Translations under genes and position numbers: made by a program
Assembly: GCA_948471335.1 (NCBI GenBank)
Contig: CAOKRZ010000014.1
Coordinates: 1-16,562 of the forward strand
Direction of reading: 5' to 3'
From: an uncultured Christensenella sp.
GTDB lineage: Bacteria; Bacillota; Clostridia; Christensenellales; UBA1242
Length of the DNA: 16,562 nucleotides
The notes under the pieces: generated by a model
Told to the model about the DNA's origin: nothing
The model's database searches: none
Seen by the model: only the letters and a program-made list of their open reading frames with translations
Shown: piece by piece, positions 1 through 5,542 of the stretch
Layout of the letters: every line of letters begins with the position of its first letter
Position numbering within the stretch: position 1 is the stretch's first letter

Positions 1-214
1 CAAGAAGGTAGCTTTTTACTGTTCTAGTAAATCCGCACTCAAGATTTTTGCATTCGTATTCTTTGCGATAACTGTTATAAAACATATTAGCTGAGAGGTG
101 ACAACATGGACAAGAGATACGGTCTGGAATTTTATATACCTTTTCGGTGACCTCTATAATTCCGTCAAATCCGTCTCCAATGCGCTCTTCCCATTGACAT
201 TTAACTGTGGCCAT
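1..214 (-). CDS. Small Cys-rich protein, paralogue A (partial)
   Basis: I do not recognise the family. The gene starts at the ATG at 214 and runs off the left edge, so only the first 71 residues are seen. An AGGAGG-type ribosome binding site lies at about 219-225, and the stop of the upstream paralogue is only 12 bp away, so the two are probably co-transcribed. The protein opens MATVKCQWEERIGDG, nearly the same as paralogue B. It has a CxxC pair (Cys35, Cys38, with an extra Cys37) and a second pair, Cys55 and Cys60 (CxxxxC), an arrangement like a four-cysteine zinc ribbon or knuckle. There is no signal peptide or membrane segment. Zinc binding is inferred from cysteine spacing only. Confidence 0.7.
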   Translation of the reverse strand, partial: MATVKCQWEERIGDGFDGIIEVTEKVYKIPDRISCPCCHLSANMFYNSYRKEYECKNLECGFTRTVKSYLL

Positions 215-226
215 ATTTCCCTCCTG

Positions 227-514
227 TTATAAAATAATCAAATCTTTTCTAGGTGACCCTTTCTTGACCCGAGCCTCTGCGATTTTCATTTCTCTTTCAA
301 CGGCTTCCAACTTGCCAAGAATGTATTCTTTTGCTGTTATGTAACCTTTGCAATCATTATCTTTCCACATATAAGCTTTATGATAATTGTCAAAAGGCAT
401 AAGCCAGCCGCAAAGCGAACAACAGATATTGTCTGGAATCATATATGCCTCATCAGTCACCTTTGTAAGTCCGTCTCCAAGTCTCTCTTCCCATTGACAT
501 TTAACTATAGCCAT
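227..514 (-). CDS. Small Cys-containing protein, paralogue B
   Basis: A 95-residue protein of unknown family, first gene of a two-gene operon with paralogue A. The start is well supported: AGGAGG sits just upstream of the ATG at 514, and a TTGACA-17-TACAAT promoter lies at 538-566. It shares the MA-VKCQWEER-GDG opening and the general layout of paralogue A. Cys32/Cys35 align with the first CxxC of A, and Cys55 aligns with Cys60 of A. The remaining cysteine of A (Cys55) is replaced here by Trp50, so the apparent four-cysteine site is incomplete. The C-terminal third (about residues 64-90) is highly charged and probably helical, ending in a basic KKGSPRK stretch. It looks cytosolic; function unknown. 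Confidence 0.75.
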   Translation of the reverse strand: MAIVKCQWEERLGDGLTKVTDEAYMIPDNICCSLCGWLMPFDNYHKAYMWKDNDCKGYITAKEYILGKLEAVEREMKIAEARVKKGSPRKDLIIL

Positions 515-537
515 AATTTCCTCCTATTTATATGTAT

Positions 538-566
538 ATTGTAACACAGAAGTCGCGGCTTGTCAA
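538..566 (-). promoter_or_regulatory. Promoter of the Cys-rich paralogue operon
   Basis: On the minus strand, TTGACA (561-566) and TACAAT (538-543) are separated by 17 bp. The predicted transcript has a short leader of about 15-20 nt containing the AGGAGG site of paralogue B. Confidence 0.75.
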
Positions 567-602
567 TAGGGCAATTTGGATTTTTACAATAATAAGATAA
601 AC

Positions 603-746
603 TTAATACAACCTTGTCACAGCGGAGTGTTCTGCGTGTGCGTGATTGTTTTTATTTTTCATAACAGCTGTGCTGATTCCTATGCTGATCACAAGCGCAG
701 CAATGGCAATAAGCATAAACATAATAATTTTGTCACCGCGACGCAT
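603..746 (-). CDS. 47-residue single-pass membrane peptide
   Basis: A very small protein: MRRGDKII, then a hydrophobic segment at about residues 7-29 (one transmembrane helix), then a short polar tail rich in Asn and His (NKNNHAHAEH). The ATG at 746 is preferred because AAAGGAGA precedes it and a perfect-consensus promoter lies at 772-800. The longer reading from about 803 would place that promoter inside the coding region. Two Arg and a Lys before the helix suggest the N-terminus is cytoplasmic and the His-containing tail outside. The function is unknown; metal binding by the tail is possible but not shown. The gene follows the MBL hydrolase on the same strand but has its own promoter. Confidence 0.65.
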   Translation of the reverse strand: MRRGDKIIMFMLIAIAALVISIGISTAVMKNKNNHAHAEHSAVTRLY

Positions 747-771
747 AAATTCTCCTTTTATTATCAGCTTG

Positions 772-800
772 ATTATATCACCTGCATGTGGGAATGTCAA
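772..800 (-). promoter_or_regulatory. Perfect-consensus promoter of the 47-residue peptide
   Basis: TTGACA (795-800), a 17-bp spacer, then TATAAT (772-777) on the minus strand: a match to the sigma-70/SigA consensus at every position. It implies strong constitutive transcription of the small membrane peptide with a leader of about 19 nt. Confidence 0.8.
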
Positions 801-820
801 CATATGGGAAGTTGATTGGA

Positions 821-1432
821 CTATCTCGTCAAAAATCTCTGGAAAATCTTTATATTCCTTTTTTGTCGATCAAAATCTGATGACTCTCCATGTCCGCTGT
901 GGCAAGTGGAAAAAATGAGCTTCTCAAGCTTTTCAAGGCTTGAAAGCATTTCTTCTTTGCTTGAGCCGATAAGGTCAGTTCTGCCAATCCCATTGTCAAA
1001 AAGGGTATCGCCGGCAAAAAGCTGGCTATTGATCAAAAAACAAACGCATGACTCACAGTGACCAGGGGTGTAAAAATATTCAATTTCTATGTCGCCGAGT
1101 TTGAGTTTTCCGTCACCATTTAAGAAAAGGAAGTTTTCAAATGTATCAATTTTAAAGCTCTCGCCATAGTTTTTTGCTGGGTCTTCAAGCTCAGCTTTCG
1201 CTTCTTCATGCGCATAAATTTTGCAAGAAAACTCTTTGGCATACTCAATCGCATATGTTGCATGATCAAAATGTCCGTGAGTGAGGAAAACGCCAAGCAC
1301 GTTATTTTTGCCAACAGCTTTTTTCACTTCGCCAAGTTTTGCGCCGCTGTCAATAATAATGCAATTGTTGCCAGTTTTGACAACAAAGACATTCGCTTCA
1401 AGATGTTCACCTAAAATTCTTTTAATTTCCAT
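821..1432 (-). CDS. Metallo-beta-lactamase-fold hydrolase, glyoxalase II-like
   Basis: A 203-residue cytosolic hydrolase of the GloB/YcbL-like branch of the MBL superfamily, which typically hydrolyses thioesters such as S-lactoylglutathione; the substrate cannot be read from sequence. Visible metal ligands are the signature THGHFDH (His52, His54, Asp56, His57), His125 in TPGH, Asp142 in FAGDTLF, and His181 in the late SGHGE motif. Asp28 in IIIDSGA ends the first strand pair. The length fits short glyoxalase II-like enzymes that lack the C-terminal helical domain. I place the start at the ATG at 1432 rather than the in-frame TTG at 1447, because a TATAAT box (1439-1444) covers that upstream stretch. 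There is no Shine-Dalgarno sequence, and transcription should start at the ATG itself. Confidence 0.9.
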   Translation of the reverse strand: MEIKRILGEHLEANVFVVKTGNNCIIIDSGAKLGEVKKAVGKNNVLGVFLTHGHFDHATYAIEYAKEFSCKIYAHEEAKAELEDPAKNYGESFKIDTFENFLFLNGDGKLKLGDIEIEYFYTPGHCESCVCFLINSQLFAGDTLFDNGIGRTDLIGSSKEEMLSSLEKLEKLIFSTCHSGHGESSDFDRQKRNIKIFQRFLTR

Positions 1433-1438
1433 ACAATA

Positions 1439-1466
1439 ATTATACAACTTTGAAAGCTAAAAGCAA
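1439..1466 (-). promoter_or_regulatory. Promoter of the MBL hydrolase; leaderless arrangement
   Basis: TTGCTT (1461-1466), a 16-bp spacer and TATAAT (1439-1444) on the minus strand. Only 6 nt separate the -10 box from the ATG at 1432, so the expected first transcribed base is the A of ATG. Confidence 0.65.
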
Positions 1467-1502
1467 AGCAAAGAATAAACTTTTCAATCAGTGATACTTA
1501 AA

Positions 1503-1533
1503 AAATATAGCCTTTGATTTTGGCTATATTTTC
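1503..1533 (-). terminator. Terminator of the Ser/His/Gly-rich membrane protein gene
   Basis: An 11-bp perfect inverted repeat, AAAATATAGCC (1503-1513) and GGCTATATTTT (1523-1533), with a 9-nt loop. On the minus strand it is followed by T residues. It lies 14 bp past the stop of the gene at 1547-2434 and before the MBL hydrolase promoter. Confidence 0.8.
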
Positions 1534-1546
1534 AATTTTATTTGCT

Positions 1547-2434
1547 TTATTTTATTCCCAGCTTAGACCTGCAATTTGGGCATTTTGTTTCATTTGCAGA
1601 TATTTCCGCGCCACAATATTCACAATAGGTTTTGCTATCTTTTATTGGCTCAAGTATAGGGTCGGTTACGTCGTAGTCGGAATCTATTTCTGTTTGTCTT
1701 GAAAGAGGAGTGTTTGTCCTTTCTTGAACTTTAACTTTGTTTGTCAAAGCGATAACAACTGACAGCAAGATTATTCCACCAACTAGGCATCCGCAAACGA
1801 TCATTGCAATCCGCTCAGCATTCCTCTGTGTTGTGAATGTCACATATTCGCCATCTTTTTCAATTGGCATATCAGCGTAGTCGAGGGGAATACTGTCTGT
1901 TTGAGAGTCCATAGGTCTTCCGTCAACAGCAAGTTCAATTTTGTCTCCGCGCTTGAAATTGTTGGCTTCCTCAGCAGTGTAAACGCTGAAAGTGTAGCCG
2001 TTTACTGTAAATCCGCTGTCATCAACAAAGAAATAGGTGACATACCACTTCTTCGCAATGTCATTGTAAAACTTTGTGATTACTGTTCCTTCAACTATAA
2101 GCTCTTCAGGGTTCTCTTTTGCATCTAAAATCATGTTTTGATAATAAAAATAGTCGGCCTTTATTTGGTTTATGTTTCGATTCGCTTCGCTTTGCATAAT
2201 CCAAGTCGCAAATAATCCAAAAATTGCAAAAAACATAATAACAAGCAAAAACGTAATAAATGCACTCGCGCCTGAACGCACTACATATCTTGAACGTCCA
2301 TATCGAAAGTGTATTAGTCTGTGATGATGGCGATAGCTGCCGCTACGTCCGTAACTTGAACTATGGCTGTGAGAACTGCTGCTGTGAGAGCCCCCGTGAC
2401 TTCCGCTGTGTCCTCCATGTGAACCTGATGGCAT
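1547..2434 (-). CDS. Ser/His/Gly-rich two-pass membrane protein with C-terminal zinc ribbon
   Basis: A 295-residue protein not recognised as a named family. Residues 1-55 are low-complexity Ser, Gly and His, turning basic (RHHHRLIHFRYGRSR) just before the first transmembrane helix (about 57-79). Residues 80-207 form a folded, probably extracytoplasmic domain rich in predicted beta strands. A second helix at about 208-231 is followed by a cytoplasmic tail ending in a zinc ribbon (Cys271/Cys274, Cys285/Cys288; CEYCG...CPNC). The layout resembles other Bacillota membrane proteins with a terminal zinc-ribbon domain. The start is supported by AGGAGG before the ATG and a TTGACT-17-TATAAT promoter. 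The His-rich head might bind metal, but low-complexity Ser/Gly/His is equally consistent with a flexible linker. Confidence 0.85.
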   Translation of the reverse strand: MPSGSHGGHSGSHGGSHSSSSHSHSSSYGRSGSYRHHHRLIHFRYGRSRYVVRSGASAFITFLLVIMFFAIFGLFATWIMQSEANRNINQIKADYFYYQNMILDAKENPEELIVEGTVITKFYNDIAKKWYVTYFFVDDSGFTVNGYTFSVYTAEEANNFKRGDKIELAVDGRPMDSQTDSIPLDYADMPIEKDGEYVTFTTQRNAERIAMIVCGCLVGGIILLSVVIALTNKVKVQERTNTPLSRQTEIDSDYDVTDPILEPIKDSKTYCEYCGAEISANETKCPNCRSKLGIK

Positions 2435-2458
2435 AATTCCTCCTAAATTTACAAGCCA

Positions 2459-2487
2459 ATTATATCATAAGCCGCGCTTCAAGTCAA
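2459..2487 (-). promoter_or_regulatory. Promoter of the Ser/His/Gly-rich membrane protein
   Basis: TTGACT (2482-2487), a 17-bp spacer and TATAAT (2459-2464) on the minus strand. The leader is about 18 nt and carries the AGGAGG site. Confidence 0.75.
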
Positions 2488-2495
2488 ATTTTCTA

Positions 2496-2523
2496 AAAAA
2501 GTCTTTCGTTAAAAAGACTTTTT
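2496..2523 (-). terminator. AT-rich terminator-like hairpin between promoter and upstream gene
   Basis: An 11-bp perfect inverted repeat, AAAAAGTCTTT (2496-2506) and AAAGACTTTTT (2513-2523), with a 6-nt loop. On the minus strand it ends in a run of T. It sits just upstream of the promoter at 2459-2487 and could act as a second, weaker stop after the terminator at 2567-2596, or insulate that promoter. Confidence 0.5.
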
Positions 2524-2566
2524 GATTTATTCAATTCAATGGAAAAAAGTAAAGATTGAATTAATA

Positions 2567-2596
2567 AAAAGCACCACAACATTAAGTGGTGCTTTT
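2567..2596 (-). terminator. Terminator of the pentapeptide-repeat gene
   Basis: An 11-bp perfect inverted repeat, AAAAGCACCAC (2567-2577) and GTGGTGCTTTT (2586-2596), with an 8-nt loop, 9 bp after the stop codon at 2605-2607. The stem has a GC core, and T residues follow on either strand. Confidence 0.85.
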
Positions 2597-2604
2597 ATTT
2601 TTAA

Positions 2605-3507
2605 TTAAAGTTGCTCTCGACCTTTCTCTTTACTCCATTGATTTTGCCCAATTCTTTCATTATAAATTGATAAATCACAATATGCTCGATCTCCAGCATT
2701 CTGCAAATCAAAATCAAATGGAAAAATTTTATTTAAATCTATTTCATTTCCATTATCATCAATAATGCAAATATGGTCATTTTTCAAGGATGAAATCACT
2801 CTAATTGGATACATCACCGACGACTCATCAGTATCATCTATTTCAAAACGAATCTCATGAGTAAGCATTGCCATAATGAAATTCATTTTTACTTCTTGAC
2901 TTGCATTTTGTGCATAAAATGTTGTCCAAGGTTCAGGAAATATTATTCCTTTCCCACTTTTTGCATGACACCATCGACTCGAGGATTCTCCTCTATACCA
3001 AAATTCTTCGCACATAGTCGCCATTCTTCTGATGGTTTTTATATCAATTTTGCTATTGACAAAATGATATTGTTCAAAACGAACATTCTTATCTTTTTGT
3101 ATAAAATTCTCTTGCCCAGAAAGATCGGTGTTATAGAATGTTGCTTCACAAACATTGAACAAAGCACCTTGATTTTTTGTGGTTTTTAGATTATGAAATT
3201 TACAGTTAGATATAGCATTGTTATGAGACGCGCTAAGGCCATCGAACAAACAATCTTTAAACTCGCAATGATCAAATCCTTCATTAATACTGGAATCTTT
3301 AAATAAACAATTTTCAAATATACAATTATCAAAGCCGACGTTTTTCAAAACAACATTTATAAATTTTACATTTTTAAATACTAAATTTTCAGATCTAACT
3401 GTATGCCCATAATTGGAAATATTTTGAAAAGTTTCATCTTGTATAACTGAATTGTTATTTAATAAATAGAAGAGATCGTTTTGATTCTCCAACTTATTAT
3501 TTGTCAT
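2605..3507 (-). CDS. Pentapeptide-repeat protein
   Basis: A 300-residue protein. From about residue 44 to 130 a large hydrophobic residue recurs every five positions (Phe44, Phe49, Leu54, Phe59, Phe64, Phe69, then Phe78, Phe83, Phe88), with Asn/Asp and Cys around it (FDNCIFENCLFKD). This is the hallmark of pentapeptide repeats, which fold as a right-handed four-sided beta helix. The N-terminal 40 residues are polar. The C-terminal half (about 150-300), with WYRGESSSRWC and a MYPIRVISSL segment, is not recognised. The start has GGAGGG just upstream. The gene lies right after tRNA-Trp, is visibly more AT-rich than its neighbours, and has an apparently unrelated C-terminal domain, so recent acquisition is plausible. 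Its molecular role is unknown; some family members protect DNA gyrase, but nothing here points to that. Confidence 0.75.
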   Translation of the reverse strand: MTNNKLENQNDLFYLLNNNSVIQDETFQNISNYGHTVRSENLVFKNVKFINVVLKNVGFDNCIFENCLFKDSSINEGFDHCEFKDCLFDGLSASHNNAISNCKFHNLKTTKNQGALFNVCEATFYNTDLSGQENFIQKDKNVRFEQYHFVNSKIDIKTIRRMATMCEEFWYRGESSSRWCHAKSGKGIIFPEPWTTFYAQNASQEVKMNFIMAMLTHEIRFEIDDTDESSVMYPIRVISSLKNDHICIIDDNGNEIDLNKIFPFDFDLQNAGDRAYCDLSIYNERIGQNQWSKEKGREQL

Positions 3508-3544
3508 TTTCCCTCCTAAAAAAAGACTTTTTAGTTAGTATATT

Positions 3545-3618
3545 TGGCAGGGGTGGAAGGAATCGAACCCTCCTCTGGAGTTTTGGAGACTCTCATTCTA
3601 CCGATGAACTACACCCCT
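3545..3618 (-). tRNA. tRNA-Trp (anticodon CCA)
   Basis: A full cloverleaf of 74 nt on the minus strand. The acceptor is AGGGGTG paired with CACCCCT, the D stem GTTC/GAAT, the anticodon loop CTCCAAA with CCA at positions 34-36, the T loop TTCGATT, G73 and an encoded CCA end. The base of the anticodon stem (27-43) reads A-C, a mismatch; all other stems pair. Confidence 0.95.
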
Positions 3619-3636
3619 ATGTCATTAAACAATGAT

Positions 3637-3665
3637 AGTTTACTATAAAACAAACTCCAAGTCAA
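3637..3665 (-). promoter_or_regulatory. Promoter of tRNA-Trp
   Basis: TTGACT (3660-3665), a 17-bp spacer and TAAACT (3637-3642) on the minus strand, about 19 bp before the tRNA 5' end. No good independent promoter was found for the pentapeptide gene downstream, so read-through from here is possible. Confidence 0.55.
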
Positions 3666-3701
3666 GAAAATATGAAAAGTTTTCTTTTTTGATTTGTTAT
3701 A

Positions 3702-3730
3702 TTGACTTTGGCCAAATCATGATGTAAAAT
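3702..3730 (+). promoter_or_regulatory. Promoter of the putative zincin; leaderless arrangement
   Basis: TTGACT (3702-3707), a 17-bp spacer and TAAAAT (3725-3730). Exactly 6 nt separate the -10 box from the ATG at 3737. No Shine-Dalgarno sequence is present. Confidence 0.7.
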
Positions 3731-3736
3731 AAAAGC

Positions 3737-4576
3737 ATGAAAGAAAATGTGTTTACAAAAATCTTATTGACATGGGACGGGCTTAAAGAGAAAGAAAGAC
3801 TTAAATTACTTCAAGAGTATGAAAATGAGATAAGTAAAAGGCAAGGGCGTGATGCGCGAACAATTGGGATTGACAGAAAGAGCAAGGATGCGTACTTTGC
3901 TCCTGAAACTCCATGGATGATATGGCTTCCGTCTCTTAAGAAGGAGCCTGCGGTTTTTGCTATGTTGGATATAGAACACGAAGGATTTCATGCAGCTGTT
4001 CGTGACTTTATTGAAGATAAATGCGACATTAAAACAATTTCGGAAATTGACCAAAAGCGTTTTCATGAAGAAATTGGCAACAATGACACAATTTATGATT
4101 GTGCGTTGGAAATGAATCAACAATATATGTATGATATGGCTCACTATGAAGAAGTGCTTGCTTATAAAGAATCATCAGTGCAAATTGCTCACAATTTATT
4201 TTGTGCATGTGAAACAAAAGAAGATGCACGTAAAGTGTATGCAGATTGTTTGAACGCAATTACGATAAATATTTTTGAGCATCTGGATATTAAAGACCTT
4301 GAAGAAAATGGAATGAATTATGACGAAATTCTTGAGAGAGCACGAAAGATTTACAGAACTGATTCTAATGATGGATGTGAGTTCGCATTTGAAAAAGAAA
4401 TTTATGACAACTTATGCTCTTCGTTTTTAGCCATTTATGACAAAATTTTCAACCATTTTCTTGAAAAATGGCTTGGCAACAAAAACGTGACTGGTGAAGA
4501 TTATAAAGAATTTGAAGAAATCTTTGTAAAATATGTTTATGACTTTTCAGTTGAAAGGGGAGAGTCATTAGTTTAA
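3737..4576 (+). CDS. Putative zincin-like metalloprotein with HEGFH motif
   Basis: A 279-residue, mostly helical, soluble protein that I do not recognise as a named family. The best clue is HEGFH at residues 81-85, matching the HExxH zinc-binding helix of zincin peptidases, just after a hydrophobic stretch (AVFAMLDI). Glutamates in YEEVLAYKES (Glu138, Glu139, Glu145) lie where a third ligand (ExxxA-type helix) is often found. There is no signal peptide or membrane segment, so any activity would be intracellular. The gene is monocistronic, with its own promoter, and shares a bidirectional terminator with the dnaI-like gene opposite. Peptidase activity is an inference from a short motif; the protein could be a non-catalytic relative or unrelated. 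Confidence 0.55.
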   Translation: MKENVFTKILLTWDGLKEKERLKLLQEYENEISKRQGRDARTIGIDRKSKDAYFAPETPWMIWLPSLKKEPAVFAMLDIEHEGFHAAVRDFIEDKCDIKTISEIDQKRFHEEIGNNDTIYDCALEMNQQYMYDMAHYEEVLAYKESSVQIAHNLFCACETKEDARKVYADCLNAITINIFEHLDIKDLEENGMNYDEILERARKIYRTDSNDGCEFAFEKEIYDNLCSSFLAIYDKIFNHFLEKWLGNKNVTGEDYKEFEEIFVKYVYDFSVERGESLV

Positions 4577-4596
4577 AACGAAGAGTGGATAAAAAT

Positions 4597-4620
4597 AAAA
4601 ACAGCCAATCGGCTGTTTTT
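4597..4620. terminator. Bidirectional terminator between convergent genes
   Basis: A 10-bp perfect inverted repeat, AAAAACAGCC (4597-4606) and GGCTGTTTTT (4611-4620), with a 4-nt loop. T runs follow on both strands. The last base of the stem is also a base of the TAA stop codon of the minus-strand dnaI-like gene. Confidence 0.9.
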
Positions 4621-5513
4621 TACTTTTTAAGTCTCAAATCTTTTCCGTCAATTTGAAGGCAGATTGAAGTTTGCTTATCTATTATGCGGCTTGAAATGCG
4701 CTCGTCATATAGATCACGAATATCTTTAAGGTCAAGGTTTGAAGTGATAACGGTTGGGAGGCGATTCGCTTTTCGTTCATTCAAAACTTGATATAGGAAG
4801 TTGACTGTAACGCCTTTTTGAATAAGTTCTGTGCCAAGGTCGTCAATGAAAAGGATCTCTGAAGAAAGATATTTTTCAAGAAGTGCTTGCTTTTCGTCGA
4901 TGTCACGAGAAGAATAGCTTTTCATAAAATCTTGATTCATGCGAAAGGCGGTTGTAAGAGTTACAAGGTGGCCATTTTGCATAAGCTCATTTGCCATACA
5001 CTTTGAAAGGTGAGTTTTGCCAACGCCTGTGCCGCCACTTAAGAAGATGAGAAGTTTATCAAAGTTTGAGTTGCACCATTCTTTCATTTTTGAATAAACT
5101 TTTTTCATATATTCACTGTTTTCAAAGATATCAAACTTGGTTTCTTCAAATTTTTCAAGAGAATTAAAGCCGCTTTCGCGTAAGATAATCTTGTTAAGCT
5201 CTGCTTTGAGACAAGTGCATTTTTGACCTTCGATATATCCAGAATCATTGCATTTTTTGCAGAAATAGTCTGGATCGATTGATTTGATGCCTAAGTTTTT
5301 TAGCTGATTTTCATATGCTGTCTTTTTTGCTTTAAGGTCAACCTTTTTTCCTTCTTTGGCGCCTCTAATCATTGTTGAAACATAGTCACTATAAAGCTTC
5401 TTGAATTTTTCGTCACAAAGTGCTTTTGCTTTATTTTCGCGCGCGGAAATTTCTGCGTGGTTGCCGCGATTGTTGATGATTGTTAAAGCTTCATTTAAAA
5501 TTCTTTCTCTCAT
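4620..5513 (-). CDS. DnaI/DnaC-type replicative helicase loader ATPase
   Basis: A 297-residue AAA+ protein expected to load the hexameric replicative helicase during replication initiation or restart. An N-terminal region (about 1-80) precedes a zinc-binding cluster (Cys85, Cys88, Cys99, Cys101; CKKC...CTC) like the one in DnaI of Bacillus. The AAA+ core follows: Walker A GGTGVGKTH (160-168), Walker B ILFIDDLG (220-227), sensor I TSNL (257-260) and the arginine-finger segment ERISSR (271-276). Length is normal for the family. AAAGGAGA precedes the ATG, and the stop of the DnaD-like gene is 29 bp upstream on the same strand, so the two form a primosome operon. I leave the symbol blank because dnaI versus dnaC naming cannot be settled here. 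Confidence 0.92.
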   Translation of the reverse strand: MRERILNEALTIINNRGNHAEISARENKAKALCDEKFKKLYSDYVSTMIRGAKEGKKVDLKAKKTAYENQLKNLGIKSIDPDYFCKKCNDSGYIEGQKCTCLKAELNKIILRESGFNSLEKFEETKFDIFENSEYMKKVYSKMKEWCNSNFDKLLIFLSGGTGVGKTHLSKCMANELMQNGHLVTLTTAFRMNQDFMKSYSSRDIDEKQALLEKYLSSEILFIDDLGTELIQKGVTVNFLYQVLNERKANRLPTVITSNLDLKDIRDLYDERISSRIIDKQTSICLQIDGKDLRLKK

Positions 5514-5542
5514 ATTTTCTCCTTTTAGTTAGAGACGATGCC

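Noticed and set aside
747..803. A longer 66-residue form of the small membrane peptide starting near 803
   Set aside because: The region holds a perfect promoter, and the ribosome binding site favours the ATG at 746.
3516..3534. CTAAAAA/TTTTTAG hairpin as terminator of tRNA-Trp
   Set aside because: The stem is almost only A-T, and it abuts the ribosome binding site of the next gene. It is too weak to call; the tRNA transcript may simply read into the pentapeptide gene.
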